From an uncultured Prevotella sp. (GTDB lineage Bacteria; Bacteroidota; Bacteroidia; Bacteroidales; Bacteroidaceae), in assembly GCA_947302435.1 (NCBI GenBank), contig CAMYVQ010000008.1, forward strand, positions 1 to 64,000: a DNA stretch of 64,000 bases, given 5' to 3'. Numbering within the stretch: position 1 is the stretch's first letter; each line of letters starts with the position of its first letter. Below, in pieces: positions 15,266 through 23,438 of the stretch. The notes under the pieces were generated by a model. The model worked only from the letters and a program-made list of their open reading frames with translations, did no database searches and was not told the DNA's origin. The translations under genes were made by a program, and so were the position numbers.

Positions 15266-17167
15266 TTATCGTTTCGGCACTTCCAGAATGATGCGGCAGC
15301 CCTCCTTGTAGTCGGCATCGTAGATAAACTTGCCGCCCATGCCGACGAGATGTCGCTTGCAAAGAGGCAGACCGAGACCGAGTCCTTCTGACAGGTTGTC
15401 GACCTTCATGAAGGGCTTGAAGATTAAGTCTTTGAACTTCATGGGCGGCATTCCGGGACCGACATCTTCTGTTATGAAACGTATGGCGTCCGGTGTCTGT
15501 GTGATGCGTAACTGGATATGCTGACCATCCGAGTATCTGGCGGCATTGTACAGCACTTCCCTGATAGACAACATCAAGTACTGTTGATTGGTCTGCACCA
15601 AACAGTTATCGGGGATCTCGGTCTCAAAATGCACTTTCTCGTCGGGGAAGAGACCTTGGATATATTCGATGCAGTCGCGTGCCACCTGATTACACGAAAC
15701 CTTGTCGCCGCACTTATACAATGCACTATTGGAAGCCTGCGCATCCGAGCTATCGAAGAGCATGAGCAGCATGCGGCGCAGGGCATTGGTCTGGTATTTC
15801 AGCTTGTCGGTGATGTGTTCCAGCTCCTCTTCAGGCATGGCCAGACTGTCGTTCATCGAGTTTGCACACTCCTGTATGCTCTCTAACGGTTTGCGTACTT
15901 GGTACAGAACATGCGACATGAACAGGTTCTTCCTTCGGATGGCCTCTTCAGCCTTTTCCACTTTGTCTTCCTCCTCCACGTCGTATTTCTTGATTTCCAA
16001 AGCCGTTTGCTCAATGCGACCCATATATGACATGATGGACTGCTGCATGGATGAGAAGCTGTTCTGGAGTTCTGCCACGGCATCGTTTTTGTTGGAAAGG
16101 GGGATGGTCTGGTCATACTGGCCATTCGTGATTTTATCCGTTATGTTCAATAGCTGATTGATGGGGGTGATGGTCTTTCGCACAACACGGTAACACAGCC
16201 AGAGGATGACAATCATTCCAACAATGATGAGTACGATGATAACGTAAATCTGGTGATTATAGGAACTCATTACCTCGTCTTCATGGAAGACCAGCGCGAG
16301 ACTCCAGTTCGTACCCGGTATGGCATTGTAGCAAACATGACAGTAGTTGTCACCGAGCATGAGATGCGTAGTGCCACTCTTGCCAGCTGTCATTTCGTGT
16401 CCCAAGGCTATCAAGTCGGCATCGCTGGTGGCATCTGCATTCATGAAAATGGTTTTCTTGAAAAGCAGGTCGGAATCAGGATGAATCAGATAGCGGCCGT
16501 CGTTTCCAAGGAGCGTGAAATAGGCACTGGAATACGGGCACTTGAAGTTCTGGACAATCTTGGCCAGATCGGTGAACGAGAACTCTACGGTCATGATGCC
16601 TGTCAGTCGACCGCTCTTGGCATGCAGTGGTAGGCTGAAGGATGCGGTCGCGTCTTTGGTGTCAAGTCCTGTGTCGATAAAATCACTGAACGGGTTGATC
16701 CAGACTGCCTTGTTGGCACTGCGTGCGTGCTTGTACCAATTCCTGTTGATATAGTCATAGTCTGTTTCACGGACTGTAAAAACCGTGTCGCCGTTGTTGA
16801 CCGTATAGACTGAGAATAAGCGGCCTATCTGTGGGAATATGTCAGGTTCGGCACCCACGGTACAACTGACGATGCTTTTGTTGCGTGCTACGATGCGCTG
16901 CGAGATGGACTGTAGCGAATCGGGGGTGAAATTCTCTTCCAACAACCATGCGTTGGACTTTGCGGAGTTTTCCACTACGTTCATATAGTTGACCACGCGC
17001 TTCAAAGCCGTGTTCAGGATGCTGTTGGCATCAACGACTGCCTCCTGACGGATGAGATTGCGCGACATGACGTAGAAGGTGCCCAGCGAAAGAATGAAGA
17101 TAACGGTACTCACCAAGATGATACCGAGGCAGAGCTTGCGTGAAAGGCTGTATTGTGTTTTAATCAT
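15266..17167 (-). CDS. Cache-HAMP histidine-kinase-like sensor lacking the phospho-acceptor His
   Basis: 633 residues: membrane segment (about 10-35), periplasmic Cache domain (about 40-290), second membrane segment (about 300-322), HAMP and coiled coil (325-410), degenerate dimerisation domain (416-470) and HATPase (about 500-633). The ATPase boxes look usable: Asn in LYNAARY (about 541), DVGPG (568) and GLGLGL (about 596). But the H-box reads FMSHVLYQVRKPL instead of the usual FxSxxSHEIRTPL, so Tyr422 is where the phosphorylated His should be. A His sits three residues earlier (419), out of register. It may bind ATP without autophosphorylation. It overlaps the previous gene by 8 bases. No response regulator is nearby. 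Confidence 0.8.
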   Translation of the reverse strand: MIKTQYSLSRKLCLGIILVSTVIFILSLGTFYVMSRNLIRQEAVVDANSILNTALKRVVNYMNVVENSAKSNAWLLEENFTPDSLQSISQRIVARNKSIVSCTVGAEPDIFPQIGRLFSVYTVNNGDTVFTVRETDYDYINRNWYKHARSANKAVWINPFSDFIDTGLDTKDATASFSLPLHAKSGRLTGIMTVEFSFTDLAKIVQNFKCPYSSAYFTLLGNDGRYLIHPDSDLLFKKTIFMNADATSDADLIALGHEMTAGKSGTTHLMLGDNYCHVCYNAIPGTNWSLALVFHEDEVMSSYNHQIYVIIVLIIVGMIVILWLCYRVVRKTITPINQLLNITDKITNGQYDQTIPLSNKNDAVAELQNSFSSMQQSIMSYMGRIEQTALEIKKYDVEEEDKVEKAEEAIRRKNLFMSHVLYQVRKPLESIQECANSMNDSLAMPEEELEHITDKLKYQTNALRRMLLMLFDSSDAQASNSALYKCGDKVSCNQVARDCIEYIQGLFPDEKVHFETEIPDNCLVQTNQQYLMLSIREVLYNAARYSDGQHIQLRITQTPDAIRFITEDVGPGMPPMKFKDLIFKPFMKVDNLSEGLGLGLPLCKRHLVGMGGKFIYDADYKEGCRIILEVPKR

Positions 17168-18668
17168 GGGTGGTTTCGTTTTCGGCAGTGTCCAACATGT
17201 TGTTAATCAGTACGATGACTGTTTCACTCTTTTTGTTAATGGTATCTATCACAAGACTTATCTCCTCGGGGGCGAAAGTGCGATAGTTGTTGCAGAGGGT
17301 TTTGACACACCGCTCTATGTCGGCAGTGGGTGCAAGCATCTTGTCGGTGACAAAGTGGAGGAAGAAGGTCATCATGCGGTCAACGCTCTGCTGTTTGGCA
17401 TGAACCTCATGCATCACTTCGCGATGTCTTTTCAGTTTGCCCGTCATCTGCTCCAGTTCGCTGACATGGTTTGTTAGCGACTGTTTCATGAGCTGGAGAT
17501 GCTGATACAGTAGTCCGATCTCGTCGTTGCGCTTAACATCGGGTATGGGGTCGTCGTAATGGCCTGCGGCTATGCGCTTCGTGATATGCGTCAGCTGGCG
17601 CAGCGACTTCATCTGCTGACGGAGCACAAATCGGCAGATCAGATAGAACAGCACTAAACTTATGACGGAAATCATGAGTACTAATCCTACCAGCTTACTG
17701 AAGGCATTGAAAATCTCATCCTCGGAATAAACGATGCCGATGCTCCAGTTGAGCTTCTCCATTGAGCGGCTTGGCACTTCGACTTGCCTGAATGGTTTGT
17801 AGAATACACACCAGTCTTGCCCGTCAAGACTGAAAGACATAAAGCCCTCTTCGCCTGCCAGTGCCGATTCGGCAACCTTGCGCACAGAAGGGTTGACTCC
17901 TCCCTCTGTTTGTGTGAACACTGTCTGGTTGATGAGTTTGTCTGGATCGGGATGTACGATAAACGAGCCATTGCTTCCTATCATGACAGTGTACCCGTGG
18001 GGGGTAGGCGTGCCGGCGACCACATACTTTGAAAACTGCTTGACAGACAGGTCGGCCACCAACACGCCCACGCGCTCCTGTTTCTGGTTGACAATGGGCA
18101 GACTGAAAGAAAGGGTGACACCCTCGTCTTCCTCTTCTGGCAGTGGGTCAGTCCAATAGGGGCGTCCGGTGGTCATCGGTATGTTATACCATGGGTGCTC
18201 AGTATAGGGTTTCTTGCCGAATTTATTCGACGTGACAAGAGTTGATGCACCTTTTTTCTTCACGATGCCGCCCTTGTGGTGGGTGTAGGTCATGAACAGT
18301 TTGCGGTCAGGGTAATAATCTGGCTTGAAGCAGATGGCACATCCCACGATATAGGGGTTCGATTCCACTAATTGTTTAGCGTAGGTGTGCATGCGTTCGG
18401 GCTTGTCCAAGTTAGCCAGCACTTCGCTGTAGATGTTGCCGGTCGACTGTTCCACACTGACAAGAATATTGTCGACATGGTACACTGCACCTTCCAGCGC
18501 CTCTTCGGCATCGAGTATGGCCTCCTGATGCAATGCCTGGTATGAAAACCAGGCCATTGTCGTCAATGATGCCGTGAGAAGTAACACGATACCGCAAATC
18601 ACAATCAGGTTCAACCGAACCGAAGGTGGAGAAAATAAAGTCTTAGTTAGTTTGTGCATATTCATCAA
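17160..18668 (-). CDS. Cache-HAMP sensor with a truncated, degenerate kinase dimerisation domain
   Basis: 502 residues: N-terminal membrane segment (about 20-43), Cache domain (about 45-315, with YYPDRKLFMTYTH and a WYNIPMTTGRPYWTDP segment typical of dCache), second membrane segment (about 325-348), HAMP (about 350-405) and a helical end. The last 70 residues still resemble a kinase dimerisation domain (ending LINNMLDTAENE, like the usual LINNLLDLSKIE), but the H-box region reads FLHFVTDKMLAP with no His in register, and there is no ATPase domain. It therefore cannot be a kinase on its own. Its end overlaps the next gene, a related sensor with the ATPase domain, suggesting that the two form a heteromer. 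The preceding Cache gene is 17 bases upstream. Confidence 0.8.
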   Translation of the reverse strand: MMNMHKLTKTLFSPPSVRLNLIVICGIVLLLTASLTTMAWFSYQALHQEAILDAEEALEGAVYHVDNILVSVEQSTGNIYSEVLANLDKPERMHTYAKQLVESNPYIVGCAICFKPDYYPDRKLFMTYTHHKGGIVKKKGASTLVTSNKFGKKPYTEHPWYNIPMTTGRPYWTDPLPEEEDEGVTLSFSLPIVNQKQERVGVLVADLSVKQFSKYVVAGTPTPHGYTVMIGSNGSFIVHPDPDKLINQTVFTQTEGGVNPSVRKVAESALAGEEGFMSFSLDGQDWCVFYKPFRQVEVPSRSMEKLNWSIGIVYSEDEIFNAFSKLVGLVLMISVISLVLFYLICRFVLRQQMKSLRQLTHITKRIAAGHYDDPIPDVKRNDEIGLLYQHLQLMKQSLTNHVSELEQMTGKLKRHREVMHEVHAKQQSVDRMMTFFLHFVTDKMLAPTADIERCVKTLCNNYRTFAPEEISLVIDTINKKSETVIVLINNMLDTAENETTHD

Positions 18669-18685
18669 TGTTTTTGTCTGCTAAA

Positions 18686-19675
18686 TTATTTCTTCCTGTA
18701 GGCAATCCATACCATCAACATACCGATAGCGGCTACCAGCAGATGAGCAAGACCTACCTTTTTCAGTATCTCAAAGAAATCGTGCTGCGGAGCCACAATG
18801 GCCACCGACCAACCGACATGTTCTATCGGACCGTAATAGACAGTACACGATTCACCGTTGACTTGCATTTCGGCGACTCCGCTTGTTTTCTTCTGCAGGT
18901 CTGAAAGGAATTTTTTGTCGGTAACCTTCAGCTGTTTACCCTCAGGATGCGCGATACAGCTACCGTCACGGTTGAGAACCACTGTATAGAAATCGCGTTC
19001 CTTCAACAGGTCATACAAATTCAGCTGCTTGTCGTACTTGACCGTCGTGTCTATCTTTTGCAGTTCATCGGTCATCCACTCGAAGGTAATATCGGCACCG
19101 CATACGCAGATTAATTGCCATCTGGAGTTGTAGATGGGTTTGACAAACGTAGTGTAGTGGCCGCTGATGTTTGTGCCGTCATAGTAATAATAAGGTTTCG
19201 ACCAGAAGCTGTCACGCCCATCCTTTGCACGGACATACCAGTCGGACTTGGTATAGTCATGGTGGACTGAACCGACTTGGGTCATTACGTATTCACCCGT
19301 GCTGTCACTCTGGTGTACGTATGGCTCAAACCATGTTCCCTTTTCAGGAAAATAGTCAGGAACGAAGGCTGCAAAATAGCCTTTCACCTCAAGATTCAGA
19401 TCGGCTTTGCTTTCCAACGCCTTGATCACGGCTTCAGGCGAATCCAAATGGTTGTTTACTTCGTCAAACACGTTTTTGGCGTTCATTTCCATACCCCAGG
19501 CAGTCTTGGCTATCTTTTCCGAAGCCAGGTTCTTGATGCCCACATAATGTGTGTGGAAATCGGACTTCAGGCACAGATAGAAGGCGGTAAACGATATGGC
19601 TGTGATGATTGCGATGACCGAGAGTGCGGTCAGCAGCAATTTAAGTGACGGCTTAAAAGAAGATGTCGTAGACAT
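18686..19675 (-). CDS. Membrane protein with a lone periplasmic Cache domain
   Basis: 329 residues: a membrane segment at about 12-33, a dCache-type periplasmic domain (about 35-300, with YFAAFVPDYFPEKGTWFEPY, WYVRAKDGRDSFWSKPYYYYDG and FVKPIYNS), a final membrane segment (about 303-322) and a five-residue cytoplasmic tail AYRKK. There is no HAMP, kinase, cyclase or methyl-accepting region, so it can only signal through a partner. It is the first gene of the minus-strand run of three Cache proteins and shares the 221-base region 19676-19896 with the divergent araB. Cache domains bind small molecules such as organic acids, amino acids or sugars; the ligand here is unknown. Confidence 0.8.
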   Translation of the reverse strand: MSTTSSFKPSLKLLLTALSVIAIITAISFTAFYLCLKSDFHTHYVGIKNLASEKIAKTAWGMEMNAKNVFDEVNNHLDSPEAVIKALESKADLNLEVKGYFAAFVPDYFPEKGTWFEPYVHQSDSTGEYVMTQVGSVHHDYTKSDWYVRAKDGRDSFWSKPYYYYDGTNISGHYTTFVKPIYNSRWQLICVCGADITFEWMTDELQKIDTTVKYDKQLNLYDLLKERDFYTVVLNRDGSCIAHPEGKQLKVTDKKFLSDLQKKTSGVAEMQVNGESCTVYYGPIEHVGWSVAIVAPQHDFFEILKKVGLAHLLVAAIGMLMVWIAYRKK

Positions 19676-19701
19676 TTTTATGTGTTTTAAGTTGTCAGTG
19701 T

Positions 19702-19777
19702 GTAAATTTTAATTTACAAAGTTATCAATTTTTCCAATACATTCCTATTCTTTTATCAATTATTTAAACATGTTTAA
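19702..19777. promoter_or_regulatory. Two palindromes in the araB / Cache-sensor divergent region
   Basis: GTAAAT-TTTA-ATTTAC (19702-19717) adjoins a minus-strand -7-like TAACTTTG (19717-19724) for the Cache genes, so it would overlap transcription start. A perfect 14-bp palindrome TTAAACATGTTTAA lies at 19764-19777, about 60 bases upstream of the araB promoter. Either could be an operator, for example for AraR; no experimental motif is being matched here. Confidence 0.35.
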
Positions 19778-19834
19778 CGCTATTTCTCCCGAAAGACCGC
19801 CTCTGAATATTATGCGTGAAAATATATTGAATTA

Positions 19835-19866
19835 TTTGGCCATTTGAGGAAAATGAGTTACTTTTG
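19835..19866 (+). promoter_or_regulatory. Bacteroidota-type promoter of araB
   Basis: TTTG (19835-19838) and TACTTTTG (19859-19866) with 20-base spacing, 30 bases before the araB start codon. Confidence 0.65.
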
Positions 19867-19896
19867 CAGTCAGAAACCCCTAAAACTTAACAAACA

Positions 19897-21489
19897 ATGA
19901 CTACAAAACAAACCATTGAGGCCGGAAAGGCCATTTTGGGAATCGAATTTGGTTCCACACGTATCAAAGCCGTACTGATCGACGAAGAAAACAAACCCAT
20001 TGCGCAGGGAAGCCACGAATGGGAGAACCAGCTCGTTGACGGTTTGTGGACTTACAGCACCGAAGCCATCTGGTACGGTCTGCAGGACTGCTACGCCGAA
20101 CTGCGTAAGGACGTGCTGAAACAGTACGACTGCGAGATAGAGAGTCTCGCTGCCATCGGCTTCTCGGCCATGATGCACGGCTACATGGCTTTCAATGAAA
20201 AGCAGGAAATTCTCGTTCCTTTCCGCACATGGCGCAACACCAACACTGGCAAGGCTGCTGCCAAGCTCAGTGAGCTGTTCAACTATAATATCCCCCTGCG
20301 CTGGAGCATCAGCCATCTTTATGAGGCCATCCTTGACAATGAGGAGCATGTGTCAGATATAAAATTCCTGACCACGCTGGCTGGCTACGTACACTGGCAG
20401 GTGACGGGGCAGTTCGTCCTTGGTGTGGGCGATGCTTCGGGTATGATTCCTGTTGACCCCGCCACGAAGACCTACGATGCCGAGATGGTGAAGAAGTTCG
20501 ACGAGCTGATTGCCCCGAAGGGCTTCTCTTGGAAGTTGCTCGACATTCTGCCCAAGTCGCTCAATGCCGGCGAGAATGCAGGTTTCCTTACGCCCGAGGG
20601 TGCCAAGAAACTCGATGTCAGCGGTCATCTGAAGGCAGGTATCCCCGTATGTCCTCCCGAAGGCGACGCAGGCACAGGCATGGTGGCTACCAACGCCGTG
20701 AAGCAGCGCACGGGAAATGTGTCTGCCGGCACTTCCTCATTCTCGATGATTGTTTTGGAGAAGCCGCTGTCGAAGCCTTACGAGATGATTGACATGGTGA
20801 CCACGCCCGACGGCTCGCTTGTGGCTATGGTCCACTGCAACAACTGCACCAGCGACATCAATGCCTGGGTAGGTTTGTTCAAGGAGTATCAGCAACTGCT
20901 CGGCATCAAGGTCGACATGAACGAGCTCTATGGCAAGCTGTTCAACAAGGCTCTTGAGGGCGATGCCGACTGCGGCGGTCTGATGGCTTACAACTATGTG
21001 TCTGGTGAGCCTGTCACTGGCTTGCAGGAAGGTCGTCCGATGTTCGTGCGTTCTGCCAACGACAAGTTCAACCTTGCCAACTTCATGCGTGCCCATCTAT
21101 ACGGTGCCATCGGCGTGTTGAAGATTGGCAACGACATCCTGTTCAAAGACGAGATGATCCACGTGGATCGCATCACCGGCCACGGCGGCTATTTCAAGAC
21201 TCCTGGCGTGGGTCAGCGCATGCTGGCCGCTGCCCTCAACTCGCCTATCTCGGTCATGGATACCGCTGGCGAAGGTGGCGCATGGGGTATCGCCCTGCTG
21301 GCTGGCTATGTGGTGAACAATCCTAAGAAGCTCTCGCTGGCCGACTATTTAGAGACTGTCGTCTTCGCTGGCAATACGGGTGTGTCTATCGCTCCCACTG
21401 CCGAGGATGTGGCAGGTTTCGAGCGTTACATTGAGAACTACAAGCGTTGTCTGCCCGTTGAGCAGGCTGCTGTGGACAACAAGAAGTAA
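19897..21489 (+). CDS. araB: FGGY-family sugar kinase, probable L-ribulokinase
   Basis: 530 residues. The N-terminal phosphate-binding segment LGIEFGSTRIKAVLIDEENKPIAQG and the second-domain segments (GNVSAGTSSFSMI, GEGGAWGIALLAGY) place it in the FGGY kinases, which phosphorylate pentuloses and related sugars with ATP. In B. thetaiotaomicron a kinase of this type serves as ribulokinase in the arabinose cluster. Here araA and araD are only 5 kb upstream on the same strand, so L-ribulose is the likely substrate and D-xylulose is the alternative. It has its own promoter and a strong terminator, so it is transcribed separately from the main arabinose operon. Confidence 0.85.
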   Translation: MTTKQTIEAGKAILGIEFGSTRIKAVLIDEENKPIAQGSHEWENQLVDGLWTYSTEAIWYGLQDCYAELRKDVLKQYDCEIESLAAIGFSAMMHGYMAFNEKQEILVPFRTWRNTNTGKAAAKLSELFNYNIPLRWSISHLYEAILDNEEHVSDIKFLTTLAGYVHWQVTGQFVLGVGDASGMIPVDPATKTYDAEMVKKFDELIAPKGFSWKLLDILPKSLNAGENAGFLTPEGAKKLDVSGHLKAGIPVCPPEGDAGTGMVATNAVKQRTGNVSAGTSSFSMIVLEKPLSKPYEMIDMVTTPDGSLVAMVHCNNCTSDINAWVGLFKEYQQLLGIKVDMNELYGKLFNKALEGDADCGGLMAYNYVSGEPVTGLQEGRPMFVRSANDKFNLANFMRAHLYGAIGVLKIGNDILFKDEMIHVDRITGHGGYFKTPGVGQRMLAAALNSPISVMDTAGEGGAWGIALLAGYVVNNPKKLSLADYLETVVFAGNTGVSIAPTAEDVAGFERYIENYKRCLPVEQAAVDNKK

Positions 21490-21507
21490 TCACATCCTAT
21501 TGATAAT

Positions 21508-21548
21508 GGAATGGCCTGTCTGCCTGGAGCAAGCAGGCCATTCCTTTT
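21508..21548 (+). terminator. Terminator of araB
   Basis: Perfect 11-bp stem GGAATGGCCTG / CAGGCCATTCC with a 15-base loop followed by TTTT, 19 bases after the araB stop. It excludes an upstream ATG (21511) as the start of the sigma factor. Confidence 0.85.
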
Positions 21549-21576
21549 CCGCCACACAGAACGAATACTTCAGTAC

Positions 21577-22260
21577 ATGACAGACAATACATTGAATACT
21601 TATCTTGACGAGATTGGGCAGTCGGCACTGCTGACTGAGGAGGAAGAACGCAGACTATCTGAGCGCATTAAAAAAGGCGACGAACGTGCCTTAAACCGGT
21701 TGGTGGAGTCGAACCTCCGATTTGTGGTGAGCATTGCCCGTCAGTATCAGGGCAAGGGGTTAGGCATCGACGACCTGATCAGCGAGGGAAACATTGGCTT
21801 GATGAAGGCGGCACGGAAGTTCGACGGCGAACGAGGCCTACGCTTCGTAAATTATGCCGTGGTGTTCGTGCGTCAGGAAATAGAAAAGGCCCTGCTGAAA
21901 GAGAGTGGGGAAAGAAGGGTGGAAAGCGTGGCTGGCGTTTCGCGGTCGGTCGATGCCCCGCTGAACGGCCGGGCCAACAAGAGCCTGCTGTCTGTCCTGA
22001 CAGATGCTGCCTCGCCTTTGGCCGACGAACGTGTTTACAGTGCTGCGATTGCCAATGCCGTGGAATATGCATTACACACTTTGAACGAGCGCGAATATCA
22101 TGTCATCGTGGCTTGTTTCGGGATAGAGCAGGAACGGCTCACCATGGCTGAAATTGCCAATGACATGCAGCTCCGTCGTGAACGGGTAAGACAAATACGT
22201 AACAGAGCCTTGCGCCGCCTGAAGCAGAACTATAAGCGTCGGTTAGCTGAAGTAAGGTGA
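21577..22260 (+). CDS. Small sigma-70 family RNA polymerase sigma factor
   Basis: 227 residues. Region 1.2/2 is clear (NTYLDEIGQSALLTEEEERRLSERI, then ALNRLVESNLRFVVSIARQYQGKGLGIDDLISEGNIGLMKAARKFD split here for length), and region 4 at the C-terminus has the HTH MAEIANDMQLRRERVRQIRNRALRRLK. Region 1.1 is absent and region 3 is very short, so it is smaller than the main RpoD of about 286 residues and is a paralogue of the group-2 kind. In the -10-binding helix, VFVRQEIEKAL replaces the common WWIRQSI. Regulated genes are unknown. The start at 21577 opens the conserved MTDNTLNTYL. Confidence 0.88.
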   Translation: MTDNTLNTYLDEIGQSALLTEEEERRLSERIKKGDERALNRLVESNLRFVVSIARQYQGKGLGIDDLISEGNIGLMKAARKFDGERGLRFVNYAVVFVRQEIEKALLKESGERRVESVAGVSRSVDAPLNGRANKSLLSVLTDAASPLADERVYSAAIANAVEYALHTLNEREYHVIVACFGIEQERLTMAEIANDMQLRRERVRQIRNRALRRLKQNYKRRLAEVR

Positions 22261-22297
22261 CAGGAAAGCCGCCCACACTTGAAGTGAGGGCCACTGT

Positions 22298-23434
22298 TTA
22301 GAACGCTGGCAATTCTGGGCGGTTGTATTCTTTCACGGCCATGCACTCCATCTCTATCAGCCATCCGCAACGGCAGACGGGAGCATGGACAATGACGTAG
22401 GGATGATGGGGGAACCGCTCTTCATAGAGTTCCTTCACGAGCTGATAGTCTGACAAGTCGCGCAGATAGACAATCATCATCGCCACATCGTCGTAGGTAC
22501 AGTCGGCCTCGTTTAGCAAGGCTTCCACATTCTGCCACATTCGTTTTGTTTGGAGCAGAATGTCGCGTGGATGCTCTATCTGTCCTTTGTTGTTGATGCT
22601 TGCTGTACCTGAAATCAATACCTGTCGGCGGTCGGCATAGTCAATGTAAGTCCCTCTTTCAAAGCTTACACCATAGTCGCTGGTGCGGTTTAGGTGGGTG
22701 GGTGCGTAGAGATGCTTCACCTGCTCGGGCTGTAGTCCGGCCACGGCGTAGTTGTCCATCTGTGTCAGTACGCTGGCATCCTGTTGCCTGCCACCTATAC
22801 CAGTCGAAGCAATAAAGTGTGTGTCCTGGGTGAGCCCCTGCGTATAGAAAACACGGTTGCGAGCCTGTACAACCCCCTGATAATTTACATCAACGTCGTT
22901 CACGAAGAGCCAGGTACGCAGACAGTTATCTTTCAGTGTGCAACCTTCTTGTGCCAACTGCATGATATACTCGTTGAAGAGAAGGCGTGTCTGATATTCG
23001 GAGTTGACAGCCGTGTTGTGTGCTCCGGCTCCCCATAGATGGCGGATCTGTCCGTGTCTTGCCTCGAAGAGTCCGCTGGGCAGTAGTCGGGCATTCACGT
23101 TTGTCATGAGATAAGCCCAGAGTGCAATCTTCGAGCCGTCGAGCGGAGCCTGCTCGATGATGCTTTTCGCACAGTCGCAGGTGTCGGCCATGATCACGGC
23201 ATCGGCCTGATTGGCAGCATCGCTCAGGAAATAGCGTTTCATCACGGCTACCGCTCCGTGGAGTTCCTGTTCCAATACAGTACGGTAGGCATCGAGTAGG
23301 AAGTCTAACTGTTGTTGAAAGGTGTTTTTCTGACCTTCAACGTGAAGTATTACATGATATTCTGTTACGTCGCCTGCACTATTGAAAGAGAATATTTCAG
23401 CTTTAACGTGTGGCAATGAAAGTTTTTGTCTCAT
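22298..23434 (-). CDS. Rid-like (YjgF/chorismatase-like) protein of unknown role
   Basis: 378 residues from the ATG at 23434; a longer reading from 23515 would overlap gpsA. The last 120 residues look like a Rid/YjgF domain (ISGTASINNKGQIEHPRDILLQ, ADCTYDDVAMMIVYLRDL, HAPVCRCGWLIEMECMAV), and the central part, with NRVFYTQGL and STGIGGRQQD, resembles the chorismatase/FkbO side of this superfamily. The N-terminal 150 residues are not recognised. Rid proteins hydrolyse reactive enamines or imines; the chorismatases split chorismate. Which, if any, applies here is not decided by the sequence. It starts 5 bases after gpsA and belongs to the lysS-gpsA operon. Confidence 0.7.
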   Translation of the reverse strand: MRQKLSLPHVKAEIFSFNSAGDVTEYHVILHVEGQKNTFQQQLDFLLDAYRTVLEQELHGAVAVMKRYFLSDAANQADAVIMADTCDCAKSIIEQAPLDGSKIALWAYLMTNVNARLLPSGLFEARHGQIRHLWGAGAHNTAVNSEYQTRLLFNEYIMQLAQEGCTLKDNCLRTWLFVNDVDVNYQGVVQARNRVFYTQGLTQDTHFIASTGIGGRQQDASVLTQMDNYAVAGLQPEQVKHLYAPTHLNRTSDYGVSFERGTYIDYADRRQVLISGTASINNKGQIEHPRDILLQTKRMWQNVEALLNEADCTYDDVAMMIVYLRDLSDYQLVKELYEERFPHHPYVIVHAPVCRCGWLIEMECMAVKEYNRPELPAF

Positions 23435-23438
23435 TTTA

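Noticed and set aside
21577..22260. The ESGERRVESVAG stretch of the sigma factor as another repeat insertion.
   Set aside because: The DNA is only loosely purine-rich, and this part of group-2 sigma factors is variable in length anyway.
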